The notes below the pieces were generated by a model. That model did not search any database. It saw nothing but the letters and a program-made list of their open reading frames with translations, and was not told the origin of the DNA. A stretch of 64,000 nt of DNA from WJKG01 sp964627305 (GTDB lineage: Bacteria > Zixibacteria > MSB-5A5 > GN15 > FEB-12), in assembly GCA_964627305.1 (NCBI GenBank), contig CAZVHP010000007.1, positions 1-64,000 of the forward strand, given 5' to 3'. Both the position numbers and the translations under genes were made by a program. This document shows positions 35,397 through 44,024 of the stretch, in pieces; within the stretch, counting starts at the first letter, position 1; every line of letters starts with the position of its first letter.

Positions 35397-35576
35397 TTCA
35401 GAACTCCTTGTTTTGCTCACCCAAGCCTGGCATGGCAGCTCAGGTAGGGCCAAAGAAATCGGTGTGACCTTGCCTTATCAAATAAAAACACTTGCTGATA
35501 GTACGAAATGTGATCCGGGAAGTTGTCTGTTGATCGTCAGGCAACACGCTGACATTGCGATGATACTACGCAACAA

Positions 35577-36368
35577 CTACTTAACACGCTGCCAAATGGT
35601 CTCGAGTTCGTCGAGCGTATAGGCCCCAAAGGGGCGCTGCGACCGACGAACTTCATCTTCAAGCAACGCAAAACGCGCCCGGAACTTCTCCAGCGCCCGC
35701 TTGAGCGCCCGCTCAGGATCAATATCCAGCTTCCGGGCCAGCGACGCCGTCGCGAACAGCAAATCCCCGATCTCATCTTCCAGCGCGCCTTTGTCCCCTC
35801 GGCCCATCTCCGCCCTGATCTCCGAGATTTCCTCGGACACCTTCTCAAGCACTTCCGGGGCGTGGTGCCAGTCAAAACCCACACCCGCCGCCTTCTCACC
35901 GACACGGAAGGCCATCATCAGGGCCGGCATCGATCCCGGCAGACCGCCCAGCACCGACTTCTTCTCACCCGACCCAATCTTGATCTGCTCCCACTGGTCG
36001 CGCACCTGGTCCGGGTCGAGGTCCTGCCGTTCACCAAAAACATGGGGATGACGCCTGATGAGCTTCGCCACAATGTGGTTTACAGCATCCTCGGTCGCAA
36101 AATGGCCCTTCTCAGAGGCAAGTTGCCCATGGAACGCTATCTGGCACAGCAGATCCCCCAACTCTTCCTTAAGGTCCTCGAAATCCTCATTCTCAATCGC
36201 CTCGATAACCTCGTAAGCCTCCTCAATCAGATAGGGCTGCAGTGACTTATGTGTCTGCTTACGGTCCCAGGCGCACCCCTGTTCAGAGCGAAGGATCCGC
36301 AAGACCAACACCAGTCGCTCAAAGGGCGTCAGGGCGGGGTCATCAAGTCTGGCTTTAAGATCGTCCAT
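35577..36368 (-). CDS. mazG: Nucleoside triphosphate pyrophosphohydrolase MazG
   Basis: MazG removes pyrophosphate from (aberrant) NTPs. The 263-residue protein has two MazG-type domains. The first has CAWDRKQTHKSLQPYLIEEAYEVIEAI with the EExxE metal site and ELGDLLCQIAFH (ExxD pair); the second has EISEIRAEM and EDEIGDLLFATASLARKL. I chose the ATG at 36368 where the family's usual start region begins; the frame is open to 36443. It is divergent from valS. Confidence 0.93.
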   Translation of the reverse strand: MDDLKARLDDPALTPFERLVLVLRILRSEQGCAWDRKQTHKSLQPYLIEEAYEVIEAIENEDFEDLKEELGDLLCQIAFHGQLASEKGHFATEDAVNHIVAKLIRRHPHVFGERQDLDPDQVRDQWEQIKIGSGEKKSVLGGLPGSMPALMMAFRVGEKAAGVGFDWHHAPEVLEKVSEEISEIRAEMGRGDKGALEDEIGDLLFATASLARKLDIDPERALKRALEKFRARFALLEDEVRRSQRPFGAYTLDELETIWQRVK

Positions 36369-36430
36369 GCCTGCCGATATACGTATAAGTTTCTGTCTCC
36401 TGCCTGAATTTCCCCGAACAGGGTAGAATC

Positions 36431-36459
36431 TTGACATCACCAACAGGCAGGACTATACT
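36431..36459 (+). promoter_or_regulatory. Consensus-like sigma70 promoter of valS
   Basis: TTGACA (36431-36436) and TATACT (36454-36459) are separated by the optimal 17 bases, placing the transcription start about 65-70 bases before the valS start codon. Confidence 0.75.
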
Positions 36460-36532
36460 TAGCCTTCTCAATCGGGCAGCACCTCTACAAGGCTCTGCTC
36501 GCGACCGGCGTTATATAAGGAATTGACTCTTG

Positions 36533-39208
36533 ATGATCAAGCAAAACGGCGATAAGGTCAAGGCATCGGCAGCCTACAACCCCGCACAGGTTGAAGACAA
36601 AATATACGAGCGATGGCTCCGCAAGAAGTACTTTCACGGTAACCCCCAGTCGGAGAAACCCCCGTACACAATCGTCATCCCGCCCCCGAACGTTACCGAT
36701 GTTCTCCATCTCGGGCACGCCCTGAATAACACCATTCAGGATATCCTCATTCGGAAACACCGAATGCAGGGCTACGAGGCCGTCTGGATTCCCGGAGCCG
36801 ATCATGCCGGCATCGCCACTCAGGTCATCGTCGAGAAACAACTGACCAAAGAGGGGACTACTCGCCGGGAAGTCGGCCGCGAGAAGTTCCTGGAGCGGAC
36901 ACAAAGCTGGGCGCAGATGAACAAGGAGAAGATCCTCAACCAGCTCAAGAAGATCGGCTGCAGTTGTGATTGGGACCGTACCCGCTTCACCCTTGACGAG
37001 GGCCTGTCCAGGGCCGTCGCCGAGGTGTTCGAGCACCTGTACAAGAAGGGTTTGATCTACCGGGGACACCGCATTATCAACTGGGACCCCGTCAGCCAAA
37101 CCTCGCTCTCCGACGATGAGGTCGAGCACAAGGAGCTGCAGGGCCACCTGTGGTATATCAGATATAAGGTCAAGGGCTCCGATGACTACCTTACCGTCGC
37201 CACCACCCGCCCCGAAACCATGCTCGGCGACACGGCCGTGGCCGTCAACCCGAGGGACAGCCGCTATAAGAAGTTCGTCGGAAAGATACTTATCCTGCCT
37301 ATCCTCGAACGCGAGATTCACGTTGTCGCGGACAGTTTTGTCGATCCCGAGTTCGGCACCGGCTGCGTAAAAGTCACGCCCGCCCACGACCCCAACGACT
37401 TCGAGATCGGCAAACGCCACGATCTTGAAGAGATCAACATCCTCAATATCGACGGCACCCTGAACGAGAACGCCGGGAAATTCAAGGGACTGGACCGTTT
37501 CGAGGCCCGCAAACAAGTCGTGGCCGAACTCGAACGGAAAGGTCTGCTCGAGAAAGTCGAAGACTACACTCACTCGGTCGGCACCTGCTATCGGACCAAG
37601 GCCATCATCGAACCCTACCTTTCGGAACAGTGGTTCGTCAAAATGTCGGAAATGGCCCGGCCGGCGACAGAAGCCGTGAAGAGCGGCAAGATACGCTTCC
37701 ACCCCGAGTACTGGTCCAAGACATATCTGCACTGGATGGAGAACATTCGCGACTGGTGTATCTCGCGCCAGTTGTGGTGGGGGCATCGCATTCCGGCCTG
37801 GTATGCCGAGGACGGCACGGTATTCGTCTCCCAGGAACGGCCCACCGCCGACCAGTGCGCTCCCCACGATCCCGCGTCGCTGCTCCCCGAAGAAGATGTG
37901 CTCGATACCTGGTTCAGTTCGTGGCTCTGGCCGTTCTCGACTATGGGATGGCCCGAACAGACCGATGACCTGAAACGCTTCTACCCAACCAAGGTCCTGA
38001 GCACCGCCAGCGAGATCATCTTCTTGTGGGTGGCGCGAATGGTCATGGCTGGCTATGAATTCATGGGCGACGCTCCCTTTTCCGATGTCTACATTCACGG
38101 CACTGTCCGCGATGCCAACGGCATCAAGATGTCCAAATCGCTCGGCAACGGCATCGATCCGCTCGAAATCGTCGACAAGTACGGCGCCGACGCCCTCCGC
38201 ATGTCGCTCGTTCTGACTACCCCCGATGGTCAGGACCCGTGCATCGGCAAGAACACCTTCGAAATCGGCCGCAATTTCGTCAACAAGCTTTATCAGGTCG
38301 CCCGCTTCGTGAAACTCCGCATGGGCGACCGCATCCCGGAAGTGACCAGGGTCGACGAGTCCGATCTGGTCATCTTCGACCGCTGGATTCTCTCGCGGCT
38401 GGATCGAACCATCGAATCAGTAGACAGATCCTTCCGCGAGTTTCGCCTGTTCGCGGCTGCCAAGACCCTCTACAGCTTCGTCTGGGATGACTACTGTTCA
38501 TGGTATATCGAGCTGATCAAGCCCGATTCCCCCGATCAGCAGATTCGCGAGGGTTCGCTCAATGTCGCCTGCTACGTGCTCAGCAACATTATCCGCCTGC
38601 TCCACCCGTTTATTCCGTTCGTGACTGAGCAGATACACTTCGATCTGATGGATCAGGACTGGGAATCCGAGGACACCGTCTGCTTCGCCCCATGGCCCAC
38701 CACCGACGGGCACTTCAAAGATGACGACCTCGAGGCCAGCCTCGAACAGATTCAGGCCGTCGTCAACGGTGTGCGCTCGGTGCGTTCAGAACTCAATGTC
38801 CCGCCGGGCAAACGCTCGGATCTGTACGTGCGGGTCAAGGACACCCAGTTCGGCACGCTCCTTGAGAAACACATCGGCTACTTCCGCTCGCTGGCGCGGG
38901 TGGAGAACCTCCACGCCGGTACAAACGTCAAGAAACCACCCCTGTCTGCCTCTGCCGTCATTTCCGGCGCCGAGATATTCGTGCCGCTGGAAGGGTTGAT
39001 CGATGTTGAGGTCGAGCGACAGCGCCTCGAAAAGGAACTGACCAACCTGAAAGATCAGCTCGAGAAGAAATCCAAGAAGTTGGGCAATGCTGATTTTCTG
39101 AAGAATGCCCCCGCCGATGTTGTCGAAAAAGAGAAGGCCAAGCGCGAGGATTTCAAAGAACGCATTGAGAAGATAAACAAGAACCTCGAGCAACTCACCG
39201 GCTGGTAG
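36533..39208 (+). CDS. valS: Valyl-tRNA synthetase
   Basis: ValS charges tRNA-Val and edits mischarged threonine. The 891-residue class I enzyme has PPPNVTDVLHLGHALNN (HIGH-type site HLGH), the editing-domain block TTRPETMLGDTAVAVNP, CISRQLWWGHRIPAWY, DTWFSSWLWPFSTMGWP, the KMSKS loop in GIKMSKSLGNGIDP, and a C-terminal coiled-coil (LEKELTNLKDQLEKKSKKL) usual for bacterial ValS. AAGGAA lies ten bases before the ATG at 36533; a TTG directly precedes it. No T-box leader or tRNA is seen. Confidence 0.97.
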   Translation: MIKQNGDKVKASAAYNPAQVEDKIYERWLRKKYFHGNPQSEKPPYTIVIPPPNVTDVLHLGHALNNTIQDILIRKHRMQGYEAVWIPGADHAGIATQVIVEKQLTKEGTTRREVGREKFLERTQSWAQMNKEKILNQLKKIGCSCDWDRTRFTLDEGLSRAVAEVFEHLYKKGLIYRGHRIINWDPVSQTSLSDDEVEHKELQGHLWYIRYKVKGSDDYLTVATTRPETMLGDTAVAVNPRDSRYKKFVGKILILPILEREIHVVADSFVDPEFGTGCVKVTPAHDPNDFEIGKRHDLEEINILNIDGTLNENAGKFKGLDRFEARKQVVAELERKGLLEKVEDYTHSVGTCYRTKAIIEPYLSEQWFVKMSEMARPATEAVKSGKIRFHPEYWSKTYLHWMENIRDWCISRQLWWGHRIPAWYAEDGTVFVSQERPTADQCAPHDPASLLPEEDVLDTWFSSWLWPFSTMGWPEQTDDLKRFYPTKVLSTASEIIFLWVARMVMAGYEFMGDAPFSDVYIHGTVRDANGIKMSKSLGNGIDPLEIVDKYGADALRMSLVLTTPDGQDPCIGKNTFEIGRNFVNKLYQVARFVKLRMGDRIPEVTRVDESDLVIFDRWILSRLDRTIESVDRSFREFRLFAAAKTLYSFVWDDYCSWYIELIKPDSPDQQIREGSLNVACYVLSNIIRLLHPFIPFVTEQIHFDLMDQDWESEDTVCFAPWPTTDGHFKDDDLEASLEQIQAVVNGVRSVRSELNVPPGKRSDLYVRVKDTQFGTLLEKHIGYFRSLARVENLHAGTNVKKPPLSASAVISGAEIFVPLEGLIDVEVERQRLEKELTNLKDQLEKKSKKLGNADFLKNAPADVVEKEKAKREDFKERIEKINKNLEQLTGW

Positions 39209-39375
39209 GGGCCATTGGCCCCCTGTATCCGCCGACAAAGCAGCATCGCGTGCTCTGAGAAAGAATACAGGAGCGGGAAGACTTGAGCCTCTGGTGGGTC
39301 CGGGTGTCCATCGGTTCCGGTAAGCACCTGCCGCTGGAAAGTGCCAAATCGGCCTGCAGTTGAGAGGAGTACCCA

Positions 39376-40218
39376 ATGACATCGGAGTCAAAAAAGCCGC
39401 CACACGAAATCACCAATCTCGTCAGAAAGGGATACGCGAAGGTTGCCAAAGAGGGCGGATCCTGCTGTGGTTCCTCCGGTTGTTGTGGCGGCCCCGACGC
39501 AAACGACATAGCAACATCCATCGGGTATAGCAACGAGGATTTGAAAAAGTTGCCCAATGGTGCCAACCTCGGGCTTTCCTGTGGTAATCCAACAGCACTC
39601 GCGTCGCTCAGAGAAGGCGAAGTCGTTCTGGACCTCGGAAGCGGGGCAGGCTTCGATGTCTTCATCGCGGCACGCAAGGTGGGTCATTCGGGGCGCGTCA
39701 TCGGCGTGGATATGACTCCGGAGATGGTCGGCAAAGCACGCGCCAACGCACGTGCCTTTTTCGAGTCCACCGGCCTTGACAATGTGGAGTTCCGTCTCGG
39801 GGAAATCGAACATCTCCCGGTGGCTGATGCAACCATCGACGTCATCATATCCAACTGCGTCATCAATCTGTCGCCCGACAAGCCACAGGTCTACAGAGAG
39901 ATAGCGCGGGTGCTAAGACCGGGCGGACGTGTTGCCGTGTCGGATCTGGCGCTTCTGAAACCGCTTCCCGAAGAAATCCGCAAGTCGATTACGGCTCTGG
40001 TTGGTTGTATAGCGGGCGCTGCGCTCGTCGAAGACACCAGGCGGATGATCGAGGCGGCCGGATTGGCTGATCTGCTATGCAAAACCAGCTCTGAGTATAT
40101 CGACAGCATGAGTGAGTGGTCGGACCCGCTCTATCGCGAGATAGCCCGCATGCTTCCGCCTGATACCAAGCCGAGCGACTACGTCACAAGCCTCAATATC
40201 ACGGCGAGAAAGCCCTGA
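39376..40218 (+). CDS. arsM: Arsenite methyltransferase
   Basis: ArsM methylates As(III) with S-adenosylmethionine, a detoxification route. The 280-residue protein begins with a cysteine cluster (SCCGSSGCC, residues 29-37), has the SAM motif LDLGSGAGFDVFIAA and GVDMTPEMVGKAR, and keeps the three cysteines expected to bind arsenite: Cys69 (GLSCGNP), Cys161 (SNCVINLS) and Cys211 (VGCIAGAAL). GAGGAG precedes the ATG. No arsR or arsenite pump is adjacent. It is convergent with the end of the T6SS cluster. Confidence 0.93.
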   Translation: MTSESKKPPHEITNLVRKGYAKVAKEGGSCCGSSGCCGGPDANDIATSIGYSNEDLKKLPNGANLGLSCGNPTALASLREGEVVLDLGSGAGFDVFIAARKVGHSGRVIGVDMTPEMVGKARANARAFFESTGLDNVEFRLGEIEHLPVADATIDVIISNCVINLSPDKPQVYREIARVLRPGGRVAVSDLALLKPLPEEIRKSITALVGCIAGAALVEDTRRMIEAAGLADLLCKTSSEYIDSMSEWSDPLYREIARMLPPDTKPSDYVTSLNITARKP

Positions 40219-40249
40219 CCCACCACGCCCCTCGCTTCGGGGAACTCGC

Positions 40250-40777
40250 CTACTCCTTCTTGATGAACCGCACGTTCTCCGCCACCGTCACCTCAAACGT
40301 GGCCTCCGCCGGAACCTCCGCCTGGCTCCCCTTGATGAACAACCCGAAAATGAACAGATAGGACACCAGCTTCTTTCCCTTGCCCCTGTACTCTGGGGTG
40401 TCACCGGCAACAGGTATGGTGTTCAGCTCCTGGGGGACAAACGGCCCCCTGGGATTGATGCTCTCAAAGCTGAGCTTCAAAGCACCCGGCTTGCCGCCCT
40501 TGCCGGCCCGCTTGCCGACAGTCACCACGGCGGTGCCCATCGCGCCCGCTTCAACCAGCGTCACACCACCCATCACTATGGGATCGACCAGGTACACCGG
40601 CACCTTGTCACCGACCTCAAACTTCGCCGAACTGACAGTGGAGTTGGGATCAAATTGTACTTTGGCCTTGCTGCCTTTCGGCAACTGGATACCGGCCGCC
40701 ATCGAGACAGCCGCCCAGGCAAGCACGAGCAGCATCGTGACCGCAAGGGTATTCCGGATAGTGCGCGAGGGCATCAT
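40250..40777 (-). CDS. Small exported protein coupled to the T6SS GTPase gene
   Basis: The 175-residue product has a signal peptide (TLAVTMLLVLAWAAVSMAAG) without a lipobox cysteine, and a compact beta-rich body (VGDKVPVYLVDPIVMGGVTLVEAGAMGTAVVTVGKRAGKGG). GGAGGAAAC precedes the ATG. Its start lies two bases after the stop of the GTPase gene, so translation is probably coupled and the product should belong to the secretion machine. No family is recognised. It might stand in for a periplasmic component such as TssJ; that is an inference from position and export only. Confidence 0.65.
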   Translation of the reverse strand: MMPSRTIRNTLAVTMLLVLAWAAVSMAAGIQLPKGSKAKVQFDPNSTVSSAKFEVGDKVPVYLVDPIVMGGVTLVEAGAMGTAVVTVGKRAGKGGKPGALKLSFESINPRGPFVPQELNTIPVAGDTPEYRGKGKKLVSYLFIFGLFIKGSQAEVPAEATFEVTVAENVRFIKKE

Positions 40778-40779
40778 AC

Positions 40780-43005
40780 TCAGTTTCCTCCAAGCTCGAG
40801 TTCCGGCAACTTCTCTGCCGGATTGTTTAGCAACGTAAATGAGACAACAGTGCCGCTGTTCGGGAACGTGACCTCTCCATTGAGCTTATACAGGCAGTAC
40901 TTGTCCTTCAGCGGCAGCAGCGCCGTCGGATCCTTGCCCCAGGTCTCATCGGTATCGATATGCGGCAGGTCAAACGCGATATAGATGTCATGGCCCGGGC
41001 GCCAGGAAATCGTCTTGACATCGCCACCCACGAACTGCCCCATCGTCTCCCACTTTGGCGTGCCACGGTCAGGAACAACCTCAATATGCAGATGGCCGTT
41101 GTCAGGGACCACATCGACCCGGACCTGGTAGGTCTGTTCCCGGTTCATCGCACTGGCAGCACTGATGTAACGGTTGACAGCCTCTCGCTCGCGGGCATAG
41201 CGGTTGCCCGACAACTGCCCCAGAATACCCTGCAACTCCCGCACCGCGCCATCAAGCCGGTACGCCGGATCAGGGTTGCTGTTGATCTTGCGAGCGAGCT
41301 GCTTGAGCGTCTCGGCCGCCTCGGTTGCATCGACAGCCAGCACCTCCTGCGTCCTGACCCCTCCGATCACACCGGACATGGCCCGGTACAGGGCCCTTTC
41401 ACCCGGCTCAAGGCTGGCAGCATTGACCTCCATATTGAACGAAATCAGCGTATCCAGCTTCTGCCAGCAGGCGGTATTGGTACGCTCCCCGGCACACTGC
41501 GAAAACTGCGCCCACACACGGGCAGTGCGCGCGGCACTGCCAAACACACTCGTGGAAGAATCCTCCGTGAGTGATTCCAGATCATAGGTGAGCTGCCGAT
41601 AGCTGTCAGACTCACTCAGTTGCCGCGTCGAGGGATCCATCCGCGGCCATTGATCCTGCTGACGTACAACTTCCTCCATCTGCTTTTGCAGACGCGCCAG
41701 CTTGTCCGTCAGGCTCTCCGCCTGCAGATCGCGATACGTGGCCGAAAGATCCCGCGCCGGCGGCATGAACTCACGGAACACCTTCCGCACAAGCCACCTC
41801 CCCGAGTAGTGCGAATACGCATCGGCGATAGCTCGCCGGTCCGATGGCGTCGTTGCGGCCGCCTCGTGGTTATACTTGGAGAGGATATCATCCTCAAGAC
41901 TGGTCGTTCGACCAAGCTGCCACCACAAGTGCCACATGAAGACGCCGGAGCAGAACACAAGCCACACGAGAACAAGATTGCGCACTACCCGGCGCACCTT
42001 CCGAAAACCCTCGAGCTGGCGGTTGCGAACCATCGACTTGAGCAGCCAATACACCGGGCGCCTCACCCCGATCGGACGAATAGGGTCCGGCGGCTTGTAG
42101 ATACTTCGCCCAAGTTCGGCACCAATCTTCTCCGGCTCAGTTCCCACGCTGGAGACGAAAAAAACCTGGAAGTCCAGCGTGCGCCCCACCGTTATCTTCA
42201 AGAACGCCTTGAGTTTGATCAGCACCTCGCGCACACTGCCGGCCCACTCCGGGTCAGATTGAATGCGCGGGTTGGCCAGTATCTGCTCAACGAACTCGTC
42301 ATAGTCCTCAGCAAGTACCGGCTCCTCACTGGGATGAATCAACGACACATGCTGATCACCCTTGAAACCCGGAAGCACATCGGCCTTGGTAACAACGAGG
42401 CCGACCGGAATCGGCAGCCGCTGATCGAGCGGCCCGAGCTGCTGGATGATACTCTCAAACGCCGCCGCGTGCGACTGCCACTGCGTCGGCGAACCAAGCG
42501 TCTTCGGATCGAAGAAGAACAGCAAACCGTCGCACCCCAGAAGAAAGTCCATGACCTTCTCCGCCGAATTGTCAGCGGCGCCAATCGCGATCGCATCACC
42601 GGCGTAGTCATAGGTAACCACGGGAAGCTTTTTGGAGCGGTCAAGATTGGCCACCATCTTCATGACCGTGTCCTGCCGCGTGAGTGGCGGGAACTGCGGG
42701 TCCTGCCGTACATCGACCATCGTCCCCTGACCCGCCGCCGGGGTCAAACCCCACATCTTCCGATGGTTGGCCAGCAACTCGCCGGCCGTGACACTGTCGC
42801 TGACCGACAACTGCAGATCACGAGCCGTCTTGCAGTCATCATGCAGCACCGACAGATACACCGTCTTGCCGCTGTTGCTGTGGCCGACAAGACCAACCCG
42901 AATACCATCCGGCCACTGGTAAGCACTGTCGCTTTTGTCCTGCTTGCTCCCGGAGGCCGCTTTCGCACCCTTCTTCCCGAATTTGAGTAGCTTTGCTATA
43001 TTCAC
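40780..43005 (-). CDS. Membrane GTPase, possible TssM replacement of the T6SS
   Basis: The 741-residue protein (GTG start, CAGGA upstream) has an N-terminal GTPase domain: G1 GHSNSGKT near 41-48, G3-like DYAGD near 130, G4 TKAD near 207. One TM segment follows (about 343-365, LVLVWLVFCSGVFMWHLWW), then a periplasmic part of about 375 residues with a helical stretch and a C-terminal beta domain (ISWRPGHDIYIAFD). TssM/IcmF is usually about 1200 residues with three TM segments and a different Walker region, so this is at best a reduced or convergent analogue. Its place next to tssK and the C-anchored protein supports a role in the T6SS membrane complex. Confidence 0.6.
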   Translation of the reverse strand: MNIAKLLKFGKKGAKAASGSKQDKSDSAYQWPDGIRVGLVGHSNSGKTVYLSVLHDDCKTARDLQLSVSDSVTAGELLANHRKMWGLTPAAGQGTMVDVRQDPQFPPLTRQDTVMKMVANLDRSKKLPVVTYDYAGDAIAIGAADNSAEKVMDFLLGCDGLLFFFDPKTLGSPTQWQSHAAAFESIIQQLGPLDQRLPIPVGLVVTKADVLPGFKGDQHVSLIHPSEEPVLAEDYDEFVEQILANPRIQSDPEWAGSVREVLIKLKAFLKITVGRTLDFQVFFVSSVGTEPEKIGAELGRSIYKPPDPIRPIGVRRPVYWLLKSMVRNRQLEGFRKVRRVVRNLVLVWLVFCSGVFMWHLWWQLGRTTSLEDDILSKYNHEAAATTPSDRRAIADAYSHYSGRWLVRKVFREFMPPARDLSATYRDLQAESLTDKLARLQKQMEEVVRQQDQWPRMDPSTRQLSESDSYRQLTYDLESLTEDSSTSVFGSAARTARVWAQFSQCAGERTNTACWQKLDTLISFNMEVNAASLEPGERALYRAMSGVIGGVRTQEVLAVDATEAAETLKQLARKINSNPDPAYRLDGAVRELQGILGQLSGNRYAREREAVNRYISAASAMNREQTYQVRVDVVPDNGHLHIEVVPDRGTPKWETMGQFVGGDVKTISWRPGHDIYIAFDLPHIDTDETWGKDPTALLPLKDKYCLYKLNGEVTFPNSGTVVSFTLLNNPAEKLPELELGGN

Positions 43006-43065
43006 GCGAGTCCTGTTCCCACAGTTGAGTTTACTCTGTCCATGATGCCACCACCACTCCTGTCA

Positions 43066-43983
43066 TCAGCGACCCCGCACGGTTGTCAGCCTCTGGTTAA
43101 GGTCCTGAAGCTTCGAATCGCTGTAACCAGACCACAACGCGGGCACCAGAAATCCAACAGCGATCCAGACGACAATCAACAGAACCGTCGCCACATACGC
43201 CGGACGCCGCTGCCCGAACATCAGCGCCGTATACCGGTAGCTGCGGAACAACCCCTTGAACTTACCCAGTGCGTCAACAAGTGCCTTCTGCACCCGCTGC
43301 AGAAACGTGCCCGGCTTCGTGCGATAGTCCCACGTCTCAAGATACATCTCCACCAGCTTGTTCGTACGAGACCACCGTTCGAAAAAACCCACGCGCTGCA
43401 GGTGAAACTCCAGGGTCGAGCGATCCGAAAGGAGGCTGTCACCAAGCTGCAGACGCCGGCGACACAACTCCATGATGCGATGCGCATCGCCCTTCGCCTC
43501 GAACTGCTCCGGCGTCAGGTCAACCGCCAGCGGCCGACCATAGGCGTTCATGAAGTTCGACAGCTCAATCAGAAAGAAACTGTGAAGCTGAAAGCTGTTG
43601 TTAAGCGCCCCCGCCCGAAACAGCTTCGGCAACAACTGCTCCTCAATATACGGCACGTCCTGCCTGACCTCTCGCAAACCCCGGACGTAACTATAGGCCT
43701 GGTTGGAACGGTTATCCACATCGACTTCCATCTCAAACCACGTCACCAGCGTCTGCACCGTCAGCTCCCGCAGATCCGACGCCTTGAGCGGAGCCTTGTG
43801 GATAAAATCCAGAAGAATGTAGTCGGTCTCAACCGCCTGGTCGCGGTATTCCTGCAGGGCGCCGAACAGGGCGCGGATACCGTTGTACGTCTGCTGGAAA
43901 GCCCCGAAATCAAACGCCGAGAAGTTCGTTTCGTAGGTACCGATATACCTGAAGAGGTCATCTATGTACTGTCTTACTTTCAT
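43066..43983 (-). CDS. C-terminally membrane-anchored protein, possible TssL analogue
   Basis: The 305-residue protein is helical and cytoplasmic for about 265 residues and ends with one TM helix (YVATVLLIVVWIAVGFLVPALW) and a short periplasmic tail. TssL (IcmH/DotU) of classical T6SS has the same topology, a cytoplasmic helical hook of about 200 residues before a C-terminal TM helix. I see no clear TssL sequence motif, so this is topology plus position (between TssK and the membrane GTPase). The spacer before it is a three-unit 12-bp tandem repeat. Confidence 0.5.
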   Translation of the reverse strand: MKVRQYIDDLFRYIGTYETNFSAFDFGAFQQTYNGIRALFGALQEYRDQAVETDYILLDFIHKAPLKASDLRELTVQTLVTWFEMEVDVDNRSNQAYSYVRGLREVRQDVPYIEEQLLPKLFRAGALNNSFQLHSFFLIELSNFMNAYGRPLAVDLTPEQFEAKGDAHRIMELCRRRLQLGDSLLSDRSTLEFHLQRVGFFERWSRTNKLVEMYLETWDYRTKPGTFLQRVQKALVDALGKFKGLFRSYRYTALMFGQRRPAYVATVLLIVVWIAVGFLVPALWSGYSDSKLQDLNQRLTTVRGR

Positions 43984-43986
43984 ACT

Positions 43987-44022
43987 GCCAATCTCTCTGC
44001 CAGTTTCTCTGCCAATCTCTGT
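43987..44022. repeat. Three-unit 12-bp tandem repeat in a T6SS spacer
   Basis: GCCAATCTCTCT, GCCAGTTTCTCT and GCCAATCTCTGT stand head to tail between the tssK stop and the start of the C-anchored protein. Read on the minus strand they give AGAGA-rich stretches that contain the only ribosome-site candidates of that gene. Confidence 0.7.
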
Positions 44023-44024
44023 CC

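Noticed and set aside
36485..38098. Minus-strand ORF of 537 codons
   Set aside because: It is antisense to valS, whose sequence is clearly coding. It is a shadow frame.
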